DNA of 39,720 bases from a virus. Shown here one piece after another: positions 30,412 to 38,422 of this stretch. Position numbers and translations under genes: made by a program. A model generated the notes under the pieces. It worked only from the letters and a program-made list of their open reading frames with translations. It searched no databases and was not told the DNA's origin. Location: the IMG/VR virus record IMGVR_UViG_3300047557_001962, positions 1 to 39,720 of that record; one strand, given 5' to 3'. The first letter of the stretch is position 1; every line of letters begins with the position of its first letter.

Positions 30412-31866
30412 TTATTTCTTTCTCCATACTGATAGAGGTTTATCCTCTCTTTTATAATAACTATAGTGTCCTACTAGATCGAAGTATTTCGAAACTTCCT
30501 GATGTATGTTGAACCCATCATCTTCCCAAACTACAAATCCCTGTTCATCTACTCCCCTGGGAACAAATCTTACCTCTTCATTAACAAGAACCAAAGTACC
30601 CCCTGGTACCATGGTATCACTAATAAACTTTATATCAGTCGAAGGATCCTCAACATGCTGTAAGACAAGGGATGCAATTGTTAGATCAAATTTTGGTTTG
30701 TTAGAGATGTTTATACCTTTTCTATATAGTACTGGGATAAACTTTTCACTTCCAACATATTGTATTGCATTATTGATCATAGACTCGCTTATATCTATCC
30801 CAACAACTGTACATCCGACTATATCAATAATTGATTTCGAAACTCGTCCTACCCCACAACCAAAATCCATAACGTTTGTTGTTGGACTTATTAGAAAGTT
30901 GTGTTTCAGAAAGTCTAACAGAAACCGTGTCTCATTCTCAACTTTAGCTGGATCGTTAGGGTCAATTGTTACACAAACGTTTAAAGCTTCGTGGAATGAT
31001 GGTGGACTAAAGACTTCTTTAAAATATATCTTGTGTTTTTTTTGACCCATCGTATCTTTTATTCTTTGTTTTAATTGCAGGTCAATATTTGCATTCTGTT
31101 CTATAACAGAAAGTTGATGAGCTACGTGCTTGAACCACTCACTCCGTGTATTATTTTCATACTTTATGAAGTCACATCCAGCACTAATATATTTTTCTAG
31201 CTGTCGGGTTCCTTCATAGTGACCAAGTAAGTACCACAATGTCCATGTGTTAGACGGATTAGTTTGATATTCTTCTTCCAACATTCTAACATATAACTCA
31301 GGACGCTCTTTCTTCTGAAAATCTTGGTCATGTATTAAAAAGATATCATCTGAATACAATTCATTCTCATATCTATCCTGGTGGATCCAACTTAAGTGTT
31401 CATATATTGGTTGTCTCCAGACATAATCCTTCTTAAGATGAATCTTATTGGTTGGAATATGATTCGGAGGACCAACACGGACGGTTCTTGAATATATGTC
31501 AAGTCTATCACATGCTATATTGGTGATAGACGGTACTGCAGAGATTATTCTTTCCATCTCATCATGAGTATTAATTGAAAAATACTCGTCAAGATCTGGT
31601 GACAAACACCAAACAACATCATCTGGTATCATACTCATATTATAGTTGCGTGCTACATCAAATCTCCATGGAGTGAAGATTTTTTGTTCAATAATAAGAT
31701 TTGGATCTTTTTTTGCATACTCTTGTAATAGCTCCCATGATCCATCCGTGGATCCGGTATCTAGAAGTACGCGATAATCAAAAGGGGCTGCATAGTACAA
31801 CCACTTCTCAATATATTTTTTCTCATTCTTTAGTATTGTATATACAGCAGTTTTACCATGTTTCAT
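30412..31866 (-). CDS. Fused glycosyltransferase (GT2-like) and SAM methyltransferase
   Basis: 484 aa. The N-terminal domain (1 to ~130) is GT-A: TAVYTILKNEKKYIEKWLYY, LLDTGSTDGS (34-43) and CLSPDLDEYF with DLD at 91-93 as the metal/sugar site. A helical middle part with TPR-like character (WTLWYLLGHYEGTRQLEKYI) follows. The C-terminal class I methyltransferase has NVMDFGCGVGRVS (332-343, SAM glycine loop), GIDISESM (acidic ribose-binding) and ASLVLQHVEDP. It is the last gene of a sugar-modification cluster and would attach and perhaps methylate a sugar. The acceptor is unknown. Confidence 0.85.
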   Translation of the reverse strand: MKHGKTAVYTILKNEKKYIEKWLYYAAPFDYRVLLDTGSTDGSWELLQEYAKKDPNLIIEQKIFTPWRFDVARNYNMSMIPDDVVWCLSPDLDEYFSINTHDEMERIISAVPSITNIACDRLDIYSRTVRVGPPNHIPTNKIHLKKDYVWRQPIYEHLSWIHQDRYENELYSDDIFLIHDQDFQKKERPELYVRMLEEEYQTNPSNTWTLWYLLGHYEGTRQLEKYISAGCDFIKYENNTRSEWFKHVAHQLSVIEQNANIDLQLKQRIKDTMGQKKHKIYFKEVFSPPSFHEALNVCVTIDPNDPAKVENETRFLLDFLKHNFLISPTTNVMDFGCGVGRVSKSIIDIVGCTVVGIDISESMINNAIQYVGSEKFIPVLYRKGINISNKPKFDLTIASLVLQHVEDPSTDIKFISDTMVPGGTLVLVNEEVRFVPRGVDEQGFVVWEDDGFNIHQEVSKYFDLVGHYSYYKREDKPLSVWRKK

Positions 31867-32549
31867 TATATAGTCTTTGGTCCAATCAAATAGTTAATCT
31901 GATTATCAGTACATTCTATAATATAGTAATTATTATCCGATAACCACTGGGTGAATTGAGGTACATAAGGCTTATGAACTTCAATAAAGATGATAGGTTT
32001 ATTCTTATCAATTGTATTTTTTAATCCTGCGAGAACTTTCAACTCCATATTCTCCACATCTATTTTCATAAAGTCAACATCAATATTTTCAAATAAAGAA
32101 TCACCAGTAACAGTTTTCACACCACAATAGTTCAAATCTATATTTAATGTTTTTGCTTCTTCTTCAGTTATCTCTACAAATTCTGTTGCACCCATATTGT
32201 TCTCATAAAAATAATATGGTATTGTATAACACTCTCTATCACTTAATGCAATACCAATATGGTCCACGTTGATTGTATGGGAATATGTTAATGCAATATT
32301 TTGTAGCATCATGGTTATTGCTCTACTCAGAGGCTCGATTACGTAAACCGCTTTGGGTGAAACAAACTTATCAAAATATATTGCATGGTTACCTATATTA
32401 GCACCAATGTCCAATATTATAGAATTGGGTTTAATATATTTTGATATTTTATCAAGCTCAGCCTCTTCCCAAAATGTTCCATTATATAGTGATTGTTGTA
32501 TACAATCTTGTAGATTGTCGTAAACGAATCTTAAATTCTTTGCTTTCAT
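31866..32549 (-). CDS. FkbM-family methyltransferase
   Basis: 227 aa. SIILDIGANIGNHAIYF (43-59) is the SAM loop of FkbM-type enzymes, VYVIEPLSRA carries the ribose-binding Glu, and VDFMKIDVENMELKVLAGL with PIIFIEVH are the typical later FkbM motifs. These enzymes methylate sugar hydroxyls. It touches the next gene by 1 nt and overlaps the upstream gene by 4 nt, so it is part of one translationally coupled cluster. Confidence 0.85.
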   Translation of the reverse strand: MKAKNLRFVYDNLQDCIQQSLYNGTFWEEAELDKISKYIKPNSIILDIGANIGNHAIYFDKFVSPKAVYVIEPLSRAITMMLQNIALTYSHTINVDHIGIALSDRECYTIPYYFYENNMGATEFVEITEEEAKTLNIDLNYCGVKTVTGDSLFENIDVDFMKIDVENMELKVLAGLKNTIDKNKPIIFIEVHKPYVPQFTQWLSDNNYYIIECTDNQINYLIGPKTI

Positions 32550-33304
32550 ATTAAATTATCTTCCCAAAGTTGTTTCCAATTGTATAATGTATCTTCTTGT
32601 GTTTTATCTGCAAGATGGTATGCCAATGACTCTAATGGTGTAAACATCATTACCTGTTGATCTCTCCATACCCTGTTTATTGTAGTATCTTCAAGAGCGG
32701 CATTCGTTGCCCATGTATATGCCTGTTCCTTCATTATATCATCATATCTTTGAAATGCATTCTTTGATATAAAGAAAGTATGGGTACTATGATAACAGGA
32801 TCTCCAATATTGTTTTGGTCCCTTCACTATATAGGATGGATACAATTCTTGAAATGAAGCATATCTGTGTGGACAGTTAAATGGAAACACCGCATAGTCA
32901 CCAGCATTCAACTCGTTTATGGCCATAATGAAATCTATCATATCATCTATAGCAGTTGATTGATGTAGGTAGTCATCTTCTACACAATAAACATAATCGC
33001 AGTCTTGTCTCTTTATCCATTCATATTGAGTTTTGAAGTTACCCAGTTTGCCTGAATTAATTAATTCACCAGATACCCCATGTTTAGCGCACAACTCTCC
33101 TATTGTATTAAGCAAGTCATTGGAAGAACAATCGTCGTGTACGCTAAAAATTATATCATGATTTGAATTACTAATTGCTTTTAGTAGACTGTTGAGACAC
33201 GTTAATAATATCGTCTCTTTATCTGCATTTACGATACGATCATTCTTACTATTCCAGTAGCTATATGTTGATCCACAGGTTCGTAGTGCAATAGCTATTT
33301 TCAC
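32546..33304 (-). CDS. Glycosyltransferase-like protein (GT-A)
   Basis: 252 aa. KIAIALRTCGSTYSYW at the start, HDIIFSVHDDCSSND in place of the GT2 DDGSxD loop, and CDYVYCVEDDYLH (EDD as the DxD equivalent) indicate a GT-A fold. TPLESLAYHLADKTQEDTLYNWKQLW is the tail. The substrate is unknown. It overlaps both neighbours in the cluster by 4 nt. Confidence 0.72.
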   Translation of the reverse strand: MKIAIALRTCGSTYSYWNSKNDRIVNADKETILLTCLNSLLKAISNSNHDIIFSVHDDCSSNDLLNTIGELCAKHGVSGELINSGKLGNFKTQYEWIKRQDCDYVYCVEDDYLHQSTAIDDMIDFIMAINELNAGDYAVFPFNCPHRYASFQELYPSYIVKGPKQYWRSCYHSTHTFFISKNAFQRYDDIMKEQAYTWATNAALEDTTINRVWRDQQVMMFTPLESLAYHLADKTQEDTLYNWKQLWEDNLI

Positions 33305-33807
33305 TTTTCATATCTCGCAGGCTTCACTGCCTTTGTTAGATAGTAGCAAGTCATAGGTTTACCATTTAGATCATCAAAGCCGTATTTCACACCCTGCATT
33401 TCAAAGTCAACGTTACACATAAACCCCAACTTTGTCTCTCTCCCGTTACGTACTAAATCTTGTTGATTGCGTTCTTGATCAAACATAGCTATCCCAACAG
33501 GTGTAACTTTTCTCACATGTGTTGGATCGTGATGAAATGTATCGTGCTCCCAGTGTGGTACCTCTATATGAATTAATGCACCATTCTGACAAACTCTATA
33601 CAACTCTTTCCAGAATGTTAAATATCCTTCAGTTCCTTCTAGATGTTCAAGTATATGTTCTGCTAACACTTCTGTGATTGATGAATCTTCTATGTCCCAG
33701 TTCGGTTTTGTAAGATCAAAACATTTATCAGGTTTACATTTTATATCCGAGTCAACATTGATCCATCCTTCTTTATGGTTGTAACCACACCCCAAATTTA
33801 ATTTCAT
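33301..33807 (-). CDS. Class I SAM-dependent methyltransferase
   Basis: 168 aa. MKLNLGCGYNHKEGWINVD carries the SAM-binding NLGCG and the acidic strand end; VLAEHILEHLEGTEGYLTFWKELYRV is the methyltransferase-11-type motif. The later HTHxR-like HHDPTHVRKVTP segment is typical of small sugar-cluster methyltransferases. GGAG lies 5 nt upstream. Substrate unknown. Confidence 0.82.
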   Translation of the reverse strand: MKLNLGCGYNHKEGWINVDSDIKCKPDKCFDLTKPNWDIEDSSITEVLAEHILEHLEGTEGYLTFWKELYRVCQNGALIHIEVPHWEHDTFHHDPTHVRKVTPVGIAMFDQERNQQDLVRNGRETKLGFMCNVDFEMQGVKYGFDDLNGKPMTCYYLTKAVKPARYEK

Positions 33808-35243
33808 TTCATCTCCAATAATTTTTTCAAATCTTGTTTTACTTCATCAAACGGCTCAACCCAACGACCCCAAACTTTTTGTCTATACAGATTCACCGTA
33901 TCGTACCAATAGGACTCTTTCTTCATATCTGCCCATGTGTAGTATGGTAAGAGCGGCACTACTACCCATGTAGGAACCCCTAGTGCACCTGCTACATGTG
34001 GAACACTTGTACATGATGATATCACAAGGTCCATGTTCTTCAGAGCACCCATAGTATCATCCCACGTTAATAATTCTTCGGATATGTCAACAACACTATC
34101 AGGTACTTTCAAATCCCTACACCCATCTCTCTTTTGAAATGAAAACAATTGTATGTCGTCATTACTTAACTGCCCAAACATTTCAACAGGAATCGAACGA
34201 CCCAATTCTAACTCATAGAGAGGATTACCCATCCAACGGATACCAACCTTTAGTTTCTTTTTGGTCTGTGTTTTTTCTTTCCATTTGTTTATGAATTCTG
34301 GCTTGGCTGAGATATATGGTTCACTAGGTATTTCGTCATGTTGTATTCCAAGGATATATGGCAAATCCATAGCTGGAGTCCAGTAATCCCAATCTTTATT
34401 ATTAATTAGTTCGGTATCAAATACATCATCTAGCGTTTTGATAGAACTCAGCATGGATACATTCTTATGAACAGTAGACATAGTACAATTCATACCACGT
34501 TCTTTGATAATCTTAGAAAATCTAGCATTAATAATTTCATCACCTATACCCGCTTCACCTACAATATGAATAGTTTTGCCAGGATACGTTTTACCATCCC
34601 ACTCCGGTCTAGCAAATCGCTTGGAGTTGTTACCGAGCATTCCAATCTCACGGCCAATATGGAGCAGTTCCATACCAGTCTTGAAATCCCCTTTACGAAT
34701 TATATGCCACCCTTTATTGAAATCCACAATCTTAGCATGTAATTCGTCTAAGTTTGATTTATCGATTGAATTAATTATATCAAGGGACGAATCAAAGTTA
34801 CCCATAGTACAAATAGTAACAGCATAGTCCAACATAATAGAACTGTTTCCTGGGTCAATCTGTAATGCTTCTTCAAGATATTTTTTAGATTGGTCTAACC
34901 TGTTTGCTTTGTAGGCGGCTCGACCAGAATTGAATAGTGTGTTAGTGTTTTTTAATACATTTAGAATTTGTTCGGAAGTTTCATACGAACGTAGATATTT
35001 CTTACATTGATATTCAACCATAGATTTCCAGTTTAGAAATTCAATGTCGTTTCTGAGTGGTGAAATAATATCGAGCAATTGAATAGCAACATCATACTTT
35101 TCAACTCTATCGTTTGCACAATATTGCATGACCTTGAGTATTTCAGGTATCGGTAAAATGTTCAAAGGAGATGGTGTTTGTGGTAATGAGCTTGCTATAG
35201 CTGCCCACATTTCTGAATTGTTATTATCCAACTTATTATCCAT
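33804..35243 (-). CDS. TPR-containing GT-B glycosyltransferase-like protein
   Basis: 479 aa from the ATG at 35243; a GTG start at 35273 lies upstream of the predicted transcript start. The N-terminal half has TPR repeats (LFNSGRAAYKANRLDQSKKYLEEALQIDP is a clear copy, about residues 100-128). The C-terminal half is GT-B like, as in GT9/GT41 relatives: KTIHIVGEAGIGDEII, KVGIRWMGNPLYELE, LFSFQKRDG, VDISEELLTWDDT and VISSCTSVPHVAGALGVPTW with the nucleotide-sugar-binding Ser/Thr loop. No Shine-Dalgarno is visible in the very AT-rich leader. First gene of the sugar-modification cluster. Confidence 0.82.
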   Translation of the reverse strand: MDNKLDNNNSEMWAAIASSLPQTPSPLNILPIPEILKVMQYCANDRVEKYDVAIQLLDIISPLRNDIEFLNWKSMVEYQCKKYLRSYETSEQILNVLKNTNTLFNSGRAAYKANRLDQSKKYLEEALQIDPGNSSIMLDYAVTICTMGNFDSSLDIINSIDKSNLDELHAKIVDFNKGWHIIRKGDFKTGMELLHIGREIGMLGNNSKRFARPEWDGKTYPGKTIHIVGEAGIGDEIINARFSKIIKERGMNCTMSTVHKNVSMLSSIKTLDDVFDTELINNKDWDYWTPAMDLPYILGIQHDEIPSEPYISAKPEFINKWKEKTQTKKKLKVGIRWMGNPLYELELGRSIPVEMFGQLSNDDIQLFSFQKRDGCRDLKVPDSVVDISEELLTWDDTMGALKNMDLVISSCTSVPHVAGALGVPTWVVVPLLPYYTWADMKKESYWYDTVNLYRQKVWGRWVEPFDEVKQDLKKLLEMK

Positions 35244-35264
35244 AATAAAAAATAGTATATAATA

Positions 35265-35293
35265 ATTATACACTAGTTTCTAAACAAAGTCAA
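35265..35293 (-). promoter_or_regulatory. Sigma70-type promoter TTGACT-17-TATAAT before the sugar cluster
   Basis: On the minus strand TTGACT (35288-35293) and TATAAT (35265-35270) are separated by exactly 17 nt; only one base departs from the full consensus. Predicted start ~35258, leader ~15 nt. No late motif is seen here, so the five-gene cluster is expected to be transcribed early by unmodified host polymerase. Confidence 0.8.
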
Positions 35294-35296
35294 GTA

Positions 35297-36361
35297 TTAT
35301 GGTAAGTCAGGAGATGCGATTGCTATGTTGTGGTAGGCTCCAGATGATACTTGTTTCCAGTTTGTTAATAATCCTATTTGAATAGGACTTGATCTTGTAG
35401 TAGTGACACCTATCTGACCAAACTGGCTATCTCCGCATCCCCAGAGTGTACCATCTGTTTTAACAGCCGTCATTTGATAACCGTCCCCTCCAACCTCAAC
35501 AAGCTTCCAGTTACTCAATGATCCTACTTGAACAGGACTTGACCTACTCACTATATCACTAAGACCAAGCTGACCATTTGTATTTACTCCCCACGTCCAA
35601 AGCCTTCCATTTATGTCGATGGCTGCTGTTGAATCAATTCCCGCTGATACCATTTTCCAATTTATTAATGATCCTACTTGAACAGGACTTGACCTATGCA
35701 ATCTATCACTAAGACCAAGCTGACCATTTGTATTTATTCCCCATGCCCAAAGCGTTCCATCTGTCTTGATAGCTACTGTATGATAGGCTCCTACCGATAC
35801 CATTTTCCAATTTATTAATGATCCAACTTGAACAGGACTTGACCTATCAGTTCTATCGTCAAGCCCCAACCCGCCAAAAAAATTTTCTCCCCATATCCAA
35901 AGTGTTCCGTCTGTCTTGATAGCTGCTGTATGATAGGATCCAGTCGATACCATTTTCCAATTGGTGAGTGATCCTACTTGAACAGGACTCGATCTGTGAA
36001 CAATGTCACCAACTCCCAGCTGACCTTGATCGTTCAATCCCCACATCCAAAGAGTTTGATCTGTTTTGATAGCTGCTGTTGTATCTCGCCCAGCTGATAC
36101 AAGAGTCCAATTTGTTAGCGATCCTACCTGAACTGGGCTAGATCTAGAAGTTATACTACCGATTCCAAGTTGACCGGAAGCATTACTTCCCCACACCCAA
36201 AGCCTTCCATTCGTATCAATAGCTGTACTATGAAGACTTCCCGCACTCACTTGCTTCCATTTGGTTAATGTTCCTATTTGAGTTGGACTTGACCTATTAG
36301 TGGCAACACTAATATTGAGTCCAAGCTGTCCATCCGAGTTATATCCGACAGAATACAACCC
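35297..36361 (-). repeat. Tandem ~150-bp RCC1 blade repeats (protein 1)
   Basis: Successive blades repeat with a 150-bp period and stretches of exact identity: 35555-35586 equals 35705-35736 (32 bp), and 35651-35674 equals 35801-35824 (24 bp). The core that reads aacaggacttgacct on the plus strand recurs in most blades here and in the other two propeller genes. Such near-identical direct repeats could recombine. Confidence 0.85.
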
Positions 36362-36469
36362 AGCTTCGATAAATAAATCTTTGGCAACAAACATATCCTC
36401 AAAATCAACAACCGTTGAACTTGCTGATCCGTTTGAATTGAGTATCGAAAATTTGTATCCTGATGACAT
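35297..36469 (-). CDS. Seven-repeat RCC1-type beta-propeller protein 1 (probable tail adhesin)
   Basis: 390 aa. Residues 1-36 are a short N-terminal module with DFEDMFVAKDLFIEA (22-36). Seven ~50-residue RCC1 repeats of the form (T/R)LWxWGxNxxGQLGL..RSSPVQVGSLTNWK.VS.G..H..AI follow, enough for one closed seven-bladed propeller. The last blade is slightly shorter and the first lacks the LW start. RCC1-type propellers are best known from eukaryotes but also occur in bacterial and phage surface proteins; a receptor-binding role is inferred. Neighbouring paralogues at 36513 and 38423 suggest duplication. Ribosome site weak (AGAAG). Confidence 0.8.
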   Translation of the reverse strand: MSSGYKFSILNSNGSASSTVVDFEDMFVAKDLFIEAGLYSVGYNSDGQLGLNISVATNRSSPTQIGTLTKWKQVSAGSLHSTAIDTNGRLWVWGSNASGQLGIGSITSRSSPVQVGSLTNWTLVSAGRDTTAAIKTDQTLWMWGLNDQGQLGVGDIVHRSSPVQVGSLTNWKMVSTGSYHTAAIKTDGTLWIWGENFFGGLGLDDRTDRSSPVQVGSLINWKMVSVGAYHTVAIKTDGTLWAWGINTNGQLGLSDRLHRSSPVQVGSLINWKMVSAGIDSTAAIDINGRLWTWGVNTNGQLGLSDIVSRSSPVQVGSLSNWKLVEVGGDGYQMTAVKTDGTLWGCGDSQFGQIGVTTTRSSPIQIGLLTNWKQVSSGAYHNIAIASPDLP

Positions 36470-36512
36470 TTTATTCTTCTACTTTATAGTTTAAGGTGTG
36501 TTAGGGTTTGAA

Positions 36513-37742
36513 TTAGTAATATCCATCTGCAATTGCCATGGACGTTAGATTCAAGTTTGTATAAACTGATCTCCAATTTGTAAGGGTACCGACTTGAACT
36601 GGGCTTGATACATTACTTATACTATTCAATCCAGTCTGGCCCGATGTACTCTGCCCCCATGCCCATAACGTACCATCTGTTTTTAGTGCAAGTGAATGTT
36701 GATCAGCGCCCACTACCTTCTTCCAGTTTGTCAACGTACCTATTTGAACTGGACTGGATTTATCAGTTATGGTTCCATCCCCCAGTCTTCCATTACCACC
36801 ACTACCCCACGCCCATAAGGTACCATCTGTTCTTATTCCAAATGAATAATTTTGACCAACTCCGATAGAATACCAACTAGTCAAACTTCCAACTTGTACT
36901 GGACTAGATCTATGCCCAAGTACACCTAATCCCAATTGTCCTTGTGAACCGTTTCTTCCCCATGCCCATAATGTACCGTTTGTTTGTAAGGCGATTGTAT
37001 GTCCATCACCACAAGCAACATCCTTCCAGGTGGTTAATGATCCAACTTGAACTGGACTTGATCTGTGAACCGTGTCAGCTAGGCCAAGCTCACCATCACT
37101 GTTCTTTCCCCAAGCCCATAGCGTTCCATCTGTTTTTATTGCAACACAATGGCCAGGGCTATTTTGACCACCTCCTGAAACTGACTTCCAATTCGTTAAT
37201 GACCCTACTTGTGCAGGACTTGATCTTGATGTTGGGGTTGTTGTACCTATACCCAATATTCCATTGGTATTCTGTCCCCAGGACCATAGTGACCCATTTG
37301 TTTTTACAGCAAATGAGGCAGTAACTGAACATGCAACCTGTTTCCAATCTGTTAGTGATCCTACCTGAACTGGACTTGATCTATGAACTGTACTATTTAA
37401 TCCTGTTTCGCCAACAGTAGCTCTTCCCCATGCCCATAAAGAACCATCGGTTTCCACGGCTAACATATGTTGTGAACCTCCAGCAACCGATTTCCAGATT
37501 GCAAGTGACCCCACTTGAGTTGGACTAGATCTACTCACACTTACATCATTTAAGCCTAGGTGCCCAAAGGAACTATTCAACCCCCATACCCATAATCCTG
37601 GAAGCGTTATGTTTCCAGTAGTACTTGCTATATTTGGGTATACATCGATTAGGTAATCTTTAGAAACATATCTTTCTCCAAGATCTTGTGTTGACCCTGA
37701 ATATGTCGTTTTGAATCCTGTGTTTGGTCCAGTTACAGACAT
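36513..37742 (-). CDS. Seven-repeat RCC1-type beta-propeller protein 2
   Basis: 409 aa. The N-terminal module contains DLGERYVSKDYLIDVY (20-35), then seven RCC1 repeats from GLWVWG (residue 49) to the C-terminus, e.g. SLWAWGRATVGETGL and TLWAWGRNGSQGQLGL. Blades are related to but distinct from protein 1. AGGAG lies 8 nt before the ATG. The 43-nt gap downstream, before protein 1, holds only a TATAAAG sequence that resembles a degraded late element. Confidence 0.8.
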   Translation of the reverse strand: MSVTGPNTGFKTTYSGSTQDLGERYVSKDYLIDVYPNIASTTGNITLPGLWVWGLNSSFGHLGLNDVSVSRSSPTQVGSLAIWKSVAGGSQHMLAVETDGSLWAWGRATVGETGLNSTVHRSSPVQVGSLTDWKQVACSVTASFAVKTNGSLWSWGQNTNGILGIGTTTPTSRSSPAQVGSLTNWKSVSGGGQNSPGHCVAIKTDGTLWAWGKNSDGELGLADTVHRSSPVQVGSLTTWKDVACGDGHTIALQTNGTLWAWGRNGSQGQLGLGVLGHRSSPVQVGSLTSWYSIGVGQNYSFGIRTDGTLWAWGSGGNGRLGDGTITDKSSPVQIGTLTNWKKVVGADQHSLALKTDGTLWAWGQSTSGQTGLNSISNVSSPVQVGTLTNWRSVYTNLNLTSMAIADGYY

Positions 37743-37754
37743 AGATCACTCCTG

Positions 37755-38402
37755 TTAAACTACTGGGTCCACAATAACTATAGCTTTCAATTGATCAATC
37801 GTACTAGCTGCATCTATAGATTCCCATATTGACTTTTCCCAGTCAAATTGAGATTGTACATAATTTCTTATGCCATCAATCACTGTCTGAATTGCAGCTG
37901 CATCCAAATCTATGAACTTGAGACCAAATTTCCAAGAAATAGTTCCATTCCCGATCGATGTTAGAGCTGCTACATACTTTTGTAGCTCATCATCTGTTGT
38001 TGGAACGTACACTTCCTCACTTCCTAATAATATAGATGTTCCTAATGCCTGCTTTCTTCTACGTTCCGCAGCTGCTTGTTGCTTCAATGCAGGCTTCACC
38101 AATTGAATATCAGCATTGTGAACTGTATATCCCCCAATAGCTTCATTACCCTGGTATGTATAGAAAGGTCCTGCAAGATACTGATAGACTGAGTCATAAG
38201 ATACACTTTCGAATGTAACTGGGATCAATTCATATCCATCGCCACAATCTACATATCCTGTTTCAGTTAGTGATATAGTGAAGGGATTAGCTTTATCACC
38301 ATTACTCACATGATCATTTATTTCCAATTGGATAAATCTAGGCTTCCATAACATTGGACCTAATAATACTTGTTGTCTATTCTTGACTAATATGTATTCC
38401 AT
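37755..38402 (-). CDS. DUF4376-like protein, probable tail-fibre assembly or fibre-associated
   Basis: 215 aa. The C-terminal half has the DUF4376 pattern found in phage tail-fibre assembly proteins: basic RRRKQALG linker, DDELQKYVAAL, ISWKFGLKFIDLDAAAIQTVIDGIRNYVQSQFDWEKSIWESI. The N-terminal half is beta-rich (MLWKPRFIQLEI, GYVDCGDGYELIPVTFESV). Placement between propeller genes supports a fibre-related role. AGGA precedes the ATG. Confidence 0.7.
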   Translation of the reverse strand: MEYILVKNRQQVLLGPMLWKPRFIQLEINDHVSNGDKANPFTISLTETGYVDCGDGYELIPVTFESVSYDSVYQYLAGPFYTYQGNEAIGGYTVHNADIQLVKPALKQQAAAERRRKQALGTSILLGSEEVYVPTTDDELQKYVAALTSIGNGTISWKFGLKFIDLDAAAIQTVIDGIRNYVQSQFDWEKSIWESIDAASTIDQLKAIVIVDPVV

Positions 38403-38422
38403 ATTTTTTCCTATTATTTTAT

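Noticed and set aside
30506-31045. 179-codon plus-strand open frame
   Set aside because: It lies fully inside the GT/methyltransferase gene, whose protein shows clear motifs; the plus-strand product has shadow-like Ser/Thr/Leu composition and no family motif.
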